64,000 nt of DNA from Flavicella sp964230805 (GTDB lineage Bacteria; Bacteroidota; Bacteroidia; Flavobacteriales; Flavobacteriaceae): NCBI GenBank assembly GCA_964230805.1, contig CAXRIA010000016.1, positions 32,121 to 96,120 of the forward strand. Direction: 5' to 3'. The notes under the pieces are model-generated. The model ran no database searches, was not told the DNA's origin, and saw only the letters and a list, made by a program, of their open reading frames with translations. This document shows, piece by piece, positions 8,813 to 17,652 of this stretch. A program made the translations under genes and the position numbers. The first letter of the stretch is position 1. The number at the start of each line of letters is the position of its first letter.

Positions 8813-9614
8813 TTTGTTGGGTTAATTTTTCAATTTCTTCTTTGTCCGAATGCTGTATAATTTGAACATAACCTAAGCTGCTCATGTCGTTGAATAATTT
8901 TATTTGGATGTTGTGAAAGCTTTTCGAGCTCGTTTGAAAATCATGAACCACTCCAATGGGGATGCCCTCTGGAAAAAGTAATGATTTTCCACCGCTTATG
9001 ATGGTGTCTCCTATTTTTAAGGGAGCTTGTCTTTGTATGTCTTTCAATTGAGAATACCTATAGTCGACGCCGTCCCAAGCCAACGTGCCAAAATAATGAC
9101 TTCCTTTGATTTGAGCATTAATCTGCGATTTTCGATGTAGTATGGATAGCACGGTTGCATAGTTATTCGATACTTGATTCACAATGCCAATAATTCCTTT
9201 GCTGTTCATTACCCCCATGTCTCGTTGAACTCCGTCGAGTATTCCTTTGTTGATTGTGAGATAGTTGTTTTGCTTGTGGAAATTGTTCTGGATAACTTTT
9301 GCAGAGAGATAATATGAGTTGGGGATGGTGTGCTCCTTTTTTGGAGTCGATTCAAATTTTTTCAACTTTTCCAATTCATTTTTTAAGGATGTGTTTTCAG
9401 TTGCCAATCGAAAATTTTCCTTTTTCAGAGATGTAAACTCAAAAACAGCATTGGTCGTGTTCAACAAGCCACCCGTAAAACTGTTTGCCGAGTTGATAAA
9501 TTGACTTTTTTGGTACGCTTTGGTTTGAATGGTGAATAAAAGAGCAACTACCTCTAAGAATACAAAGAGTAAGAAGTATTTGTATTTTTGAACAAAATAG
9601 ACAATTTGTTGCAT
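8805..9614 (-). CDS. mreC: Cell shape-determining protein MreC
   Basis: A 269-residue protein. One N-terminal membrane anchor (about residues 12-30) is followed by a coiled coil around 60-95 (ENFRLATENTSLKNELEKL) and then the beta-rich periplasmic domain. GVMNSKGIIGIVNQVSNNYA and GDTIISGGKSLLFPEGIPIG are typical of MreC. It scaffolds MreD and PBP2 in the periplasm and links them to MreB filaments. It overlaps mreD; mreB lies 119 bases upstream. Confidence 0.94.
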   Translation of the reverse strand: MQQIVYFVQKYKYFLLFVFLEVVALLFTIQTKAYQKSQFINSANSFTGGLLNTTNAVFEFTSLKKENFRLATENTSLKNELEKLKKFESTPKKEHTIPNSYYLSAKVIQNNFHKQNNYLTINKGILDGVQRDMGVMNSKGIIGIVNQVSNNYATVLSILHRKSQINAQIKGSHYFGTLAWDGVDYRYSQLKDIQRQAPLKIGDTIISGGKSLLFPEGIPIGVVHDFQTSSKSFHNIQIKLFNDMSSLGYVQIIQHSDKEEIEKLTQQND

Positions 9615-9733
9615 TTTATTGTTGTTATGTGCTCTTATAAAGCAGGTAAATCTGGTAAAATAGTTGCATGTATAATCTTCTGTATTGGAACATTTGACGC
9701 ATTAAAACCATGCCGATAAAAGTGTTTGCCGTA

Positions 9734-10762
9734 TTATTTTAACAGAACACTTTTGTAGGTATCTATTTTTTTCAAAGCGATTCCTGTACCTCTTACCACG
9801 GCCCTTAGTGGGTCTTCCGCAATGTAAACGGGTAAATCTGTCTTTTTAGAGAGTCTTTTGTCCAAACCTCTCAGCATAGAGCCTCCTCCGGCCAAATAAA
9901 TTCCAGTATTGTATATATCAGCAGCAAGTTCAGGAGGTGTTTTGGACAAGGTTTCCATCACAGCATCTTCAATTCGTAAAATAGATTTGTCCAACGCTTT
10001 GGCAATTTCACGATAGGACACCTGAACCTGTTTTGGTTTTCCGCTCAACAAATCTCTACCTTGTACAAGCATATCATCGGGAGGTGTGTCGAGGTCTTCA
10101 GTAGCTGCTCCGATTTGTATTTTAATTTTTTCTGCAGAAGTTTCACCTACAAATAAATTGTGCTGTGTTCGCATGTAATACGTAATGTCACTTGTGAATA
10201 GATCGCCGGCAACTTTCACGGATTTGTCACATACGATTCCCGCCAGTGCAATAACTGCTATTTCTGTGGTTCCTCCTCCGATATCGATGATCATATTTCC
10301 TTTGGGTTCCATGATGTCGATGCCCACCCCAATCGCTGCTGCCATCGGTTCGAAAATTAAATAAATTTCTTTGGCATTCATGTGCATTGCGGAATCTCTT
10401 ACAGCACGTTTTTCAACCTCTGTGATTCCCGAAGGAATACAAACGACCATGCGTAGTGCGGGAGGAAACAACTTCTTTTTGATCGAGGGAATGTTTCGTA
10501 TGAACTGTTTGATCATTTCCTCAGATGCCTGAAAATCAGCAATTACACCGTCTTTCAAAGGGCGAATGGTTTTGATGTTTTCATGTGTTTTTCCTTGCAT
10601 CAGATTGGCCTTTTGTCCTGTGGCAATAATCTTTCCGGAGGTTCTGTCACGTGCGACAATGGAAGGGCTGTCAATCACAACCTTTCCGTTGTGAATGATG
10701 AGCGTATTTGCCGTTCCTAAATCAATAGCAACGTCTTCAATCATGAAATCAAAAAAACCCAT
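9734..10762 (-). CDS. mreB: Rod shape-determining protein MreB (actin homologue)
   Basis: A 342-residue protein. The N-terminus has phosphate-1 motif DLGTANTLI (residues 13-21), phosphate-2 IDIGGGTTEIAVI (about 159-171) and the adenosine-binding GIYLAGGGSMLRGLDK (about 286-301). It is a membrane-associated ATP-dependent filament that guides the RodA-PBP2 synthase. It is the first gene of the mre cluster on the minus strand, 74 bases after the purH stop. The length is normal for the family. Confidence 0.97.
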   Translation of the reverse strand: MGFFDFMIEDVAIDLGTANTLIIHNGKVVIDSPSIVARDRTSGKIIATGQKANLMQGKTHENIKTIRPLKDGVIADFQASEEMIKQFIRNIPSIKKKLFPPALRMVVCIPSGITEVEKRAVRDSAMHMNAKEIYLIFEPMAAAIGVGIDIMEPKGNMIIDIGGGTTEIAVIALAGIVCDKSVKVAGDLFTSDITYYMRTQHNLFVGETSAEKIKIQIGAATEDLDTPPDDMLVQGRDLLSGKPKQVQVSYREIAKALDKSILRIEDAVMETLSKTPPELAADIYNTGIYLAGGGSMLRGLDKRLSKKTDLPVYIAEDPLRAVVRGTGIALKKIDTYKSVLLK

Positions 10763-10789
10763 AGTTGTTTTTCGTATTTGGTTAATTTA

Positions 10790-10823
10790 AAGGATGCATA
10801 CATTTAATGAAATATGCATCCTT
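10790..10823 (-). terminator. Stem-loop between purH and mreB (weak terminator or mRNA boundary)
   Basis: An 11-bp perfect stem, AAGGATGCATA (10790-10800) with TATGCATCCTT (10813-10823), and a 12-base AT-rich loop. On the minus strand it follows purH but is trailed by TAAATTAAC rather than a T run, so it may only slow or process the transcript. Confidence 0.45.
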
Positions 10824-10836
10824 CAAATTTAGTAAA

Positions 10837-12363
10837 TTAATGTTTAAAATGGCGCGTTCCAGTAAAAACCATTCCGATATTGTTTTCATTGCAATAATCA
10901 ATGGACAATTGGTCTTTGATAGAACCTCCTGGTTGAATTACTGCGTCAATTCCAGCTTTGCCCGCAATTTCTACACAATCAGGGAAAGGGAAAAAAGCAT
11001 CACTCGCCATGACAGCTCCGTTCAAGTCAAAATGAAAAGTTTTGGCTTTTGCAATGGCTTGTTCCAAGGCATCCACTCTTGATGTTTGACCTGTTCCTCC
11101 AGCGCACAATTGTTTGTTTTTTACTAAAATAATGGTATTGGATTTGGTGTGTTTGCAAATTTTGGAAGCAAACAACAAATCTTCAATTTGAGCATCACTA
11201 ACCAATCTTTTGGTTACGTTTGTTAGGTTTTCTTTCGTATCAGTCACATTGTTTGGGTCTTGTGCCAAAACCCCGTTTAAGGCCGTTCTGTAACTAATAC
11301 TCGGTAGTTCTACCTCTTTTTGTACTAAAATGATACGGTTTTTCTTTCCTTTTAGAATACTCAGAGCATTTTCTGTATACGAAGGTGCGATTACAACTTC
11401 ACAAAACAAACTATGAATTTCATTCGCTGTGGCCTCGTCAATTTCCTTATTCGCAATCAAAACACCACCAAATGCGGAAGTTGGATCGCCTGCCAAGGCA
11501 TCTTTGTAGGCTTCTACCAAAGTATCTCTTTGTGCAAAACCACAAGCATTGTTGTGTTTCAGAATAGCAAAGGTAGGTGCTTCATTTTGAAATTCACGAA
11601 TTAAGTTGACAGCAGCATCTACATCTAAAAGATTGTTAAAAGACAATTCTTTTCCGTGCAATTGGTCAAATAATTCATTCAAATCTCCGTAAAAGAAACC
11701 TCTTTGATGCGGGTTTTCACCGTAACGAAGTTTTTTAGAGATGTCAAAACTTTGACGGAAAGTGGGTTCTTCCTCGTTCAGATAGTTGAAAATTGCCGTG
11801 TCATAATGACTAGAGATTGCAAAAGATTTTGCTGAAAAAGATTTTCTTTGCGCCAACGTAGTGGCTCCGTTATTTTCAGAAATGATTTTTAAAAAGTCAT
11901 CGTATTGTTCCATGGAAGAGACACAAATAACATCTTTAAAATTTTTGGCAGCAGCACGGATCAAAGAAATACCTCCGATATCAATTTTTTCAATGATATC
12001 TTGTTCTGGGGCTCCACTCGCAACGGTTTTTTCAAAAGGATACAAATCAACAATCACAATGTCAATTTCCGGAATTTCAAATTCTTCCAGTTGTTTTTGA
12101 TCGCCATCATTGTCGCGTCTGTTCAAAATCCCGCCAAATACTTTAGGGTGCAAGGTTTTTACACGGCCTCCAAGAATGGAAGGGTAAGAAGTCAAATCTT
12201 CTACTCGTACCACGTCAATTCCCAAATCTTTGATAAAAGTTTCGGTTCCTCCCGTGGAGTAGATGGTAATATTTAATTCGTTTAATTTTCTTACAATCGG
12301 TTCTAAACCATCTTTGTGAAATACAGAAATTAAGGCTGATTTTGCGGTTTTGCTAGTGCTCAT
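10837..12363 (-). CDS. purH: Bifunctional AICAR transformylase/IMP cyclohydrolase
   Basis: A 508-residue PurH. The N-terminal MGS-like cyclohydrolase domain (about 1-150) contains STGGTETFIKDLGI and GGRVKTLHPKVFGGIL. The C-terminal transformylase has KLRYGENPHQRGFFYGD (about 220) and LKHNNACGFA. It catalyses the last two steps of de novo IMP synthesis in the cytosol: formyl transfer from 10-formyl-THF to AICAR, then ring closure. The ATG is at 12363. It stands alone between groL and mreB. Confidence 0.97.
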   Translation of the reverse strand: MSTSKTAKSALISVFHKDGLEPIVRKLNELNITIYSTGGTETFIKDLGIDVVRVEDLTSYPSILGGRVKTLHPKVFGGILNRRDNDGDQKQLEEFEIPEIDIVIVDLYPFEKTVASGAPEQDIIEKIDIGGISLIRAAAKNFKDVICVSSMEQYDDFLKIISENNGATTLAQRKSFSAKSFAISSHYDTAIFNYLNEEEPTFRQSFDISKKLRYGENPHQRGFFYGDLNELFDQLHGKELSFNNLLDVDAAVNLIREFQNEAPTFAILKHNNACGFAQRDTLVEAYKDALAGDPTSAFGGVLIANKEIDEATANEIHSLFCEVVIAPSYTENALSILKGKKNRIILVQKEVELPSISYRTALNGVLAQDPNNVTDTKENLTNVTKRLVSDAQIEDLLFASKICKHTKSNTIILVKNKQLCAGGTGQTSRVDALEQAIAKAKTFHFDLNGAVMASDAFFPFPDCVEIAGKAGIDAVIQPGGSIKDQLSIDYCNENNIGMVFTGTRHFKH

Positions 12364-12573
12364 TTTGTGTGTTATAGATTTTGTGCGAAGTTACTAATTC
12401 TCCTAAGTTCTGACAACAATAATTTGAGCCGAGAAATGCGTTAAGAAGTCTTGTATTTCATTTTTGTTTAGAGGGTATTTCTTGGGAATGCTTCAAAAGC
12501 GATACAGCTGTTTTTTTTGTTTGTGATGCTCGGAAATTTTAATGCAAGTAAATGTTCTATGAAGTCGTGGTGC

Positions 12574-12607
12574 AAAAAAAAAGCTTTCGATTTTTCGAAA
12601 GCTTTTT
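12574..12607 (-). terminator. Rho-independent terminator of groSL
   Basis: A 13-bp stem, AAAAAGCTTTCGA (12578-12590) with TCGAAAGCTTTTT (12595-12607), and a TTTT loop. On the minus strand it is followed by a T run. It lies 19 bases after the groL stop. Confidence 0.88.
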
Positions 12608-12625
12608 AGTGGGTTCTGTAGGTGC

Positions 12626-14260
12626 TTACATCATGCCTGGCATGCCTCCGCCTCCCATGGGGGGCATGGCGGGCGCCTCGTCGCTCTTAATTTCAGAGAG
12701 CGTGCAAGCCGTTGTTAAAATCATACCCGATACAGAGGCTGCATTTTCTAAGGCAACTCTTGTCACTTTTGTAGGGTCAATAATACCTGCAGATAACATT
12801 TGCACGTATTCTCCAGACTTTGCATTGAAACCAAAATCAGCTTTTCCTTCCAATACTTTTGAAACGACAACCGCTCCTTCGCCTCCAGCATTTTGAACGA
12901 TTTGCTTGAGAGGTTCTTCGGTCGCTCTGTTTAAAATGTTAATCCCAGTTTGTTCGTCGGCATTTTCAGCATGAATGGTAGCGAGTGCAGCTTTGGCTCT
13001 TGCCAATGCAACTCCTCCTCCTGCAACAATACCTTCTTCAACGGCAGCTCGGGTGGCATGAAGGGCATCATCGACTCTGTCTTTTTTCTCCTTCATTTCA
13101 ATCTCACTGGCTGCACCAACATATAAAACAGCAACACCGCCAGCCAATTTTGCCAAACGTTCTTGAAGTTTTTCTTTGTCATAATCTGAGGTAGTGCTTT
13201 CTATTTGAGCTTTTATTTGAGAAACTCGAGTTTCGATATTTTTTGCATCGCCAGCACCATTCACAACAGTAGTATTGTCTTTGTCAATGGTTACTCTTTC
13301 TGCGGTTCCTAACATCTCTAAAGTTGTCGTTTCTAAAGACAATCCTCTTTCTTCAGAAATTACGGTACCTCCTGTGAGAATGGCAATATCTTCCAACATG
13401 GCTTTTCTTCTGTCTCCAAATCCTGGGGCTTTGACCGCAGCAATTTTGAGTGCTCCACGAAGTTTATTCATCACCAAGGTAGCCAATGCTTCGCCGTCTA
13501 CGTCTTCCGCAATGATTAAGAGTGGTTTTCCTGATTGTGAAACAGGTTCTAAAACAGGTAATAGTTCTTTCAGTGAAGAAATTTTCTTTTCAAATAAAAG
13601 AATGTATGGGTTTTCCAAATCAGCCAACATTTTTTCGGTGTTGGTCACGAAATAGGGAGACAGGTAGCCACGATCAAATTGCATTCCTTCCACAATGTCA
13701 ACGTAGGTATCTCGTCCTTTGGCTTCTTCTACCGTAATCACGCCTTCTTTTCCTACTTTTTCGAAAGCCTCAGAAATAAGGTCTCCGATGGTTTCGTCAT
13801 TGTTGGCGGAAATAGAAGCGACTTGTTTTATTTTGTCAGAGGCGTTCCCAACAACAACGGATTGTTTTTGAAGGTCTGCGACAATGGTAGCCACGGCCTT
13901 GTCAATTCCTTTTTTCAAATCCAAAGGGTTTGCGCCAGCTGCGACGTTTTTCAATCCTTCTGTTACAATTGCTTGGGCCAAAACAGTAGCGGTTGTTGTA
14001 CCGTCACCCGCCAAATCGTTCGTTTTAGAGGCGACCTCTTTCACCATTTGAGCACCCATATTTTCAATTGGGTCTTCCAATTCAATCTCTTTGGCAACAC
14101 TCACGCCATCTTTTGTAATGGAAGGTCCTCCAAAAGATTTTTCAATCACCACATTTCTTCCTTTGGGGCCTAAAGTTACTTTGACGGCATTTGCCAAAGC
14201 ATCTACTCCTTTTTTTAGACCGTCTCTTGCTTCAATGTCAAATTTTATTTCTTTTGCCAT
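12626..14260 (-). CDS. groL: 60 kDa chaperonin GroEL
   Basis: A 544-residue chaperonin. LGPKGRNVVIEKSFGGPSIT (about 31-50), the nucleotide-binding DGTTTATVLAQAI (about 86-98) and the glycine/methionine-rich tail GGGGMPGMM are diagnostic. It forms double heptameric rings that fold cytosolic proteins with GroES. It is encoded directly after groS with a 96-base gap and ends at a strong terminator, forming the usual bicistronic operon. Confidence 0.99.
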   Translation of the reverse strand: MAKEIKFDIEARDGLKKGVDALANAVKVTLGPKGRNVVIEKSFGGPSITKDGVSVAKEIELEDPIENMGAQMVKEVASKTNDLAGDGTTTATVLAQAIVTEGLKNVAAGANPLDLKKGIDKAVATIVADLQKQSVVVGNASDKIKQVASISANNDETIGDLISEAFEKVGKEGVITVEEAKGRDTYVDIVEGMQFDRGYLSPYFVTNTEKMLADLENPYILLFEKKISSLKELLPVLEPVSQSGKPLLIIAEDVDGEALATLVMNKLRGALKIAAVKAPGFGDRRKAMLEDIAILTGGTVISEERGLSLETTTLEMLGTAERVTIDKDNTTVVNGAGDAKNIETRVSQIKAQIESTTSDYDKEKLQERLAKLAGGVAVLYVGAASEIEMKEKKDRVDDALHATRAAVEEGIVAGGGVALARAKAALATIHAENADEQTGINILNRATEEPLKQIVQNAGGEGAVVVSKVLEGKADFGFNAKSGEYVQMLSAGIIDPTKVTRVALENAASVSGMILTTACTLSEIKSDEAPAMPPMGGGGMPGMM

Positions 14261-14356
14261 TTTTGTTTTTATTTTTTGCCTTTTACGCTTGTCACAAGGC
14301 AGGGTTGATATTTATTTTAGATGGAGAGGCTTCAAAAGCTTCTCGCTGTGTAAAGA

Positions 14357-14635
14357 CTAAATAATTGCGAAGATATCGCTTTCTCTCATGATGAGATAGT
14401 CTGTGTCTTCTAGTTTTAATTCTGTTCCAGCATATTTTCCATACAACACAGTGTCTCCAACTTTTACAGTCAAAGTTTCTTCTTTGGTTCCATTTCCAAC
14501 AGCTACAACAATTCCTTTCGAAGGTTTTTCTTTTGCCGAATCTGGAATAATTAGTCCAGAGGCAGTCGTTGTTTCGGCTGCTAATGGCTCAACAAGAACT
14601 CTGTCTGCTAAGGGTTTGATATTTAATTTGCTCAT
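14357..14635 (-). CDS. groS: 10 kDa co-chaperonin GroES
   Basis: A 92-residue protein beginning MSKLNIKPLADRVLVEPLAA, with the mobile-loop segment AETTTASGLIIPDSAKEKP and KVGDTVLYGKYAGTEL near the C-terminus. It caps the GroEL ring. It is the first gene of groSL. The upstream region has no CIRCE inverted repeat (TTAGCACTC type), so HrcA control is not indicated. Confidence 0.98.
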   Translation of the reverse strand: MSKLNIKPLADRVLVEPLAAETTTASGLIIPDSAKEKPSKGIVVAVGNGTKEETLTVKVGDTVLYGKYAGTELKLEDTDYLIMRESDIFAII

Positions 14636-14711
14636 TATTTATGTATTTAATTGTTTGAATTTTTGCTAAAAACTCTAAAAGTATGCCAATTTAAAATCTC
14701 TGACAAATTTT

Positions 14712-14752
14712 AAAAAAAAAATGCCAAGGTGTCATTCCCTTGGCATTTTTTG
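14712..14752 (-). terminator. Rho-independent terminator after secG
   Basis: A 9-bp stem, ATGCCAAGG (14721-14729) with CCTTGGCAT (14738-14746), and an 8-base loop. On the minus strand it is followed by about ten T residues. It closes the miaB-to-secG gene run. Confidence 0.92.
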
Positions 14753-14771
14753 TCTTTTCCTAGAAGGCGTC

Positions 14772-15125
14772 TTATTCAGTAACTTCCTCTGTAGATTCGT
14801 CTTTCAATTCGGGTAATTGAGCCGGTACTTCTTCTTCAGATACAGCTCTGTCATTTATTTTGTTTTCTATTTCTGACTCATTTGAAATGTTTTCTCTTGG
14901 AACGGCATAGTTAGAAAGTAAGATGAGTGCCATTAGCGCGATGGCCAAGGTCCAAGTAGCTTTGTCTAGAAAATTATTCGTGCTTTGTACACCGCCAATA
15001 GATTGAGATCCTCCTCCTCCGAATGAAGAAGACAAACCGCCCCCTTTCGGATTTTGAACCATTATTAGCAAAACTAAGAGTACTGCCACTATCAGTATAA
15101 GAATGAGGAACAATGTATAGGTCAT
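14772..15125 (-). CDS. secG: Preprotein translocase subunit SecG
   Basis: A 117-residue protein with two transmembrane segments (about 4-22 and 56-76) and the SecG signature MVQNPKGGGLSSSFGGGGSQ between them, then an acidic Glu-rich tail (about 80-117). It is an auxiliary subunit of the SecYEG channel that stimulates SecA-driven export. It overlaps the TPR-like gene by 4 bases (ATGA), which implies translational coupling. Confidence 0.95.
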   Translation of the reverse strand: MTYTLFLILILIVAVLLVLLIMVQNPKGGGLSSSFGGGGSQSIGGVQSTNNFLDKATWTLAIALMALILLSNYAVPRENISNESEIENKINDRAVSEEEVPAQLPELKDESTEEVTE

Positions 15126-15808
15126 GATTTATTGTTTTTTAAGTGTTTTATTTCTTTGATTCGGTCTGCAAAGAAACTACTTTTTTCTGGATATTTCAAA
15201 ATTAAAATTTTGTAGGCTTTTAGAGCACTTTTGTATTTTTTTTGTTCTAGGTACACTTTGGCAAGTGTTTCCGTCATGAGTCCTTGACTGTCCAGTTTTA
15301 CTTTTTCTACTGGGTTTTTTTCTTTGTCTTTGTCGACCGGCGAAATGCTTGGATTGTTTTCAATAAACAAATCAATCAAATCTTTGTTTTTTTGGAGAAG
15401 ATTTTTGGATGCTTTTTGGTTTCTTTCAATAGGTTGAACATTTCCCAATTGCAGCCATTCCGAAAAAGAATGTCTCTCCTGTGAAGTAAATTCCAAAGGC
15501 TGCCCAATTTCTAGCGATTGTTCTTGAGGTATTTTTGGTTTTCTTTGAGAGGCTTCAAGGTTTTCAAACGAGGTGAAATTTGTAATAAAATCAAACAATA
15601 CAGCTCTTTCCGTTGTCAAAGCAGCGGTTTCTTTTAAAACTTTGTTGTACTTGAAATTGTGGTGCTGTTTGAGTCCTTTTAGATACATGGCTTTGGCAGC
15701 ATGAAAATAGGGATACTGCCCGCTGATTTTCGCTAATTCATCTACTTTTTTTTCAGACAAATAATTGTCTGGTTGGGTAAGTTGTTCTATGAATTGCTCT
15801 TTTTTCAT
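15122..15808 (-). CDS. TPR-like hypothetical protein
   Basis: A 228-residue soluble protein. It starts with MKKEQFIEQLTQP at the ATG at 15808; a TTG just before it is less likely. The middle is low-complexity and charged (Glu, Lys, Gln), and the C-terminus carries one clear tetratricopeptide-like unit around residues 175-215 (LAKVYLEQKKYKSALKAYKI). Probably a protein-interaction adaptor; the function is unknown. It is sandwiched between lptE (stop 3 bases upstream) and secG (4-base overlap), so a link to envelope assembly is inferred from position only. Confidence 0.72.
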   Translation of the reverse strand: MKKEQFIEQLTQPDNYLSEKKVDELAKISGQYPYFHAAKAMYLKGLKQHHNFKYNKVLKETAALTTERAVLFDFITNFTSFENLEASQRKPKIPQEQSLEIGQPLEFTSQERHSFSEWLQLGNVQPIERNQKASKNLLQKNKDLIDLFIENNPSISPVDKDKEKNPVEKVKLDSQGLMTETLAKVYLEQKKYKSALKAYKILILKYPEKSSFFADRIKEIKHLKNNKS

Positions 15809-15811
15809 CAA

Positions 15812-16312
15812 TTACCAGTTTGCGACAGAGGCGTTAAAAATATCTTGTGTAATTCTGTCAAAAATTTCTTCAAAAGCACTGTCCAAACTGCTCCCGCTCA
15901 AAATGTCATTTGCAGGATAGTCATAGAAGTGAGTGAATTTTTTTTCAAAGCTTTTGTCTTCCTCCAGATTGTTGTAAAATCGAACATTGATTACAATAGT
16001 CAATCTGTTTTGTGCAGCCGTTTGGTTGGCTGTGGCAGTCATTGGAGTAATGGTGTAATTTGTGATTTCTCCTTCAAAAAATAAGTCGCCTTGCGATTTC
16101 ACGAGGTTGAGGTTTGTCTGTCTTACAAACAAATCTTGCAAGGATTGCGTAAATGCTTGACTCAAACCAGGTTCAATCAAAGGGGCATTGTTTGGAAAAA
16201 AATCTATTTGAAGTGTTTTTGCATTACCGGTGTCTCCGCCCGTGAAACTATAAATCCCACAACCTAGGGTTAGCAAGAATAAACAATAAAAAGGGATGTT
16301 TTTTAATTTCAT
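15812..16312 (-). CDS. lptE: LPS-assembly lipoprotein LptE-like
   Basis: A 166-residue lipoprotein. The lipobox LLTLGC is near residue 18, followed by GIYSFTGGDTG and an alpha/beta fold containing LVKSQGDLFFEGEITNYTIT. This matches the LptE family of Bacteroidota, the outer-membrane partner of LptD that delivers LPS to the cell surface. Divergence from E. coli LptE is large, so the call rests on the family pattern and on the conserved neighbourhood (sigma-54 activator upstream, TPR-like gene and secG downstream). Confidence 0.82.
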   Translation of the reverse strand: MKLKNIPFYCLFLLTLGCGIYSFTGGDTGNAKTLQIDFFPNNAPLIEPGLSQAFTQSLQDLFVRQTNLNLVKSQGDLFFEGEITNYTITPMTATANQTAAQNRLTIVINVRFYNNLEEDKSFEKKFTHFYDYPANDILSGSSLDSAFEEIFDRITQDIFNASVANW

Positions 16313-16395
16313 TTTTTTCCGCTTGCTTCACGGTGATTTTTGTTAGGTACAATAATACAATTAAAAGTTTATTTGGGCATTATTTTTCGAAAGTG

Positions 16396-17652
16396 CTACA
16401 AGTCGTATTGTTTTATTTTCCTGTAAAGGGTTCGTTCGGATATACCGAGTTCTTTGGCGGCTAATTTTCTTTTGTTTTGATTCCGTTCCAAAGATTTTTT
16501 AATCATTTCAATTTCTTTCTCATGCAAAGAAAGCGTCTCGTCTTCTTCAATGGTTTCCATGTATTCAAATTCATTTTGTAGTGTTGGATTTGCCTGCGGA
16601 ATTTGAATGAGTTCTACATTGCTATTGGGAGAATAGTCCGTGTTTTCGCTTGTTATTTTTTCGATAAGATGACGATTTTTTTGAAATACTTGATCGCTAT
16701 TTTCGTTTTTCAAAAGGTCTAATGTGAGCTTTTTTAAATCGTTGATGTCTTTTTTCATTTCGTACATGGCCTTGTACAAAAGGTCTCTTTCTTCCGAAAA
16801 ATCAGCAGTTTCTTTTTCGTTGGATTCAATTACTGCCGGAAGATTGTTGTAGTTCGGTAAGTAATGGATCAATTTGTCAGCTCCAATATTTCTACTTTCT
16901 TCTACAACCGATATTTGTTCCGCGATATTTCGCAATTGTCGGATATTTCCAGGAAAACGATAATTGATCAATAAATGAATGGCGTCCTCTTTCAATCGAA
17001 TGGTGGGCATGCGGTATTTTTGAGCGAAATCACTGGCGAATTTTCGAAAGAGTAAATGAATGTCATTTTCGCGATTTCTCAATGGAGGAAGCTCGAGTTC
17101 AATCGTGCTCAATCTGTAATACAGATCTTCTCTGAATTTTCCTTTGCGAATTGCTTCTTCCATTTTAAGGTTGGTGGCAGCAACGATTCGAACATTCGTT
17201 TTTTGCACGGCTGAGGCACCCACTTTGATAAACTCTCCATTTTCGAGAACACGAAGCAAGCGAACTTGGGTGGTTAGTGGAAGTTCTCCGACCTCGTCTA
17301 AAAAAATAGTTCCCCCGTCAGCGACTTCAAAGTATCCTTTTCGGGTTGTTGTCGCTCCGGTAAAAGCACCTTTTTCGTGACCAAACAATTCACTGTCAAT
17401 GGTGCCCTCAGGAATGGCACCACAGTTTACGGCAATGTAGTTGGCATGTTTTCGGTGAGACAGTTGGTGTATGATTTTTGGAATGGTTTCTTTACCAACG
17501 CCACTTTCTCCTGTAACCAATACGGATATATCGGTCGGAGCCACACGCATTGCTTTTTCCAGTGAGCGGTGAAGTTTTTCATCGTTCCCAATAATTTCAA
17601 AGCGCTGTTTGATAGTTGTCAATGTTTCCATTTGTACTACTTTTAGATTCAT
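16396..17652 (-). CDS. Sigma-54-dependent transcriptional activator without sensor domain
   Basis: A 418-residue protein. The AAA+ domain starts almost at the N-terminus: Walker A GESGVGKE at 48-55, the sigma-54 contact loop GAFTGA at 95-100, Walker B with DE at 119-120, and FPGNIRQL near 245. An about 120-residue acidic, partly coiled-coil linker (about 280-385) separates it from a Fis-type helix-turn-helix at the C-terminus (AAKELGISERTLYRKIKQ). There is no receiver, GAF or PAS domain, so its activity must be set by protein partners, level or the linker. The ATG at 17652 directly follows the miaB stop; an ATG at 17631 is an alternative. Confidence 0.9.
   Translation of the reverse strand: MNLKVVQMETLTTIKQRFEIIGNDEKLHRSLEKAMRVAPTDISVLVTGESGVGKETIPKIIHQLSHRKHANYIAVNCGAIPEGTIDSELFGHEKGAFTGATTTRKGYFEVADGGTIFLDEVGELPLTTQVRLLRVLENGEFIKVGASAVQKTNVRIVAATNLKMEEAIRKGKFREDLYYRLSTIELELPPLRNRENDIHLLFRKFASDFAQKYRMPTIRLKEDAIHLLINYRFPGNIRQLRNIAEQISVVEESRNIGADKLIHYLPNYNNLPAVIESNEKETADFSEERDLLYKAMYEMKKDINDLKKLTLDLLKNENSDQVFQKNRHLIEKITSENTDYSPNSNVELIQIPQANPTLQNEFEYMETIEEDETLSLHEKEIEMIKKSLERNQNKRKLAAKELGISERTLYRKIKQYDL

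Noticed and set aside
12552..14173. Several long plus-strand open frames opposite groL
   Set aside because: They mirror the highly conserved groL coding sequence in other frames and have no family likeness.
14670..14690. TTGGCATAC string upstream of groS as a sigma-54 -24 element
   Set aside because: The TTGC at -12 is missing at the required spacing; TTTTAG stands there instead.
14636..14711. CIRCE-type HrcA operator before groSL
   Set aside because: No TTAGCACTC-N9-GAGTGCTAA inverted repeat is present.
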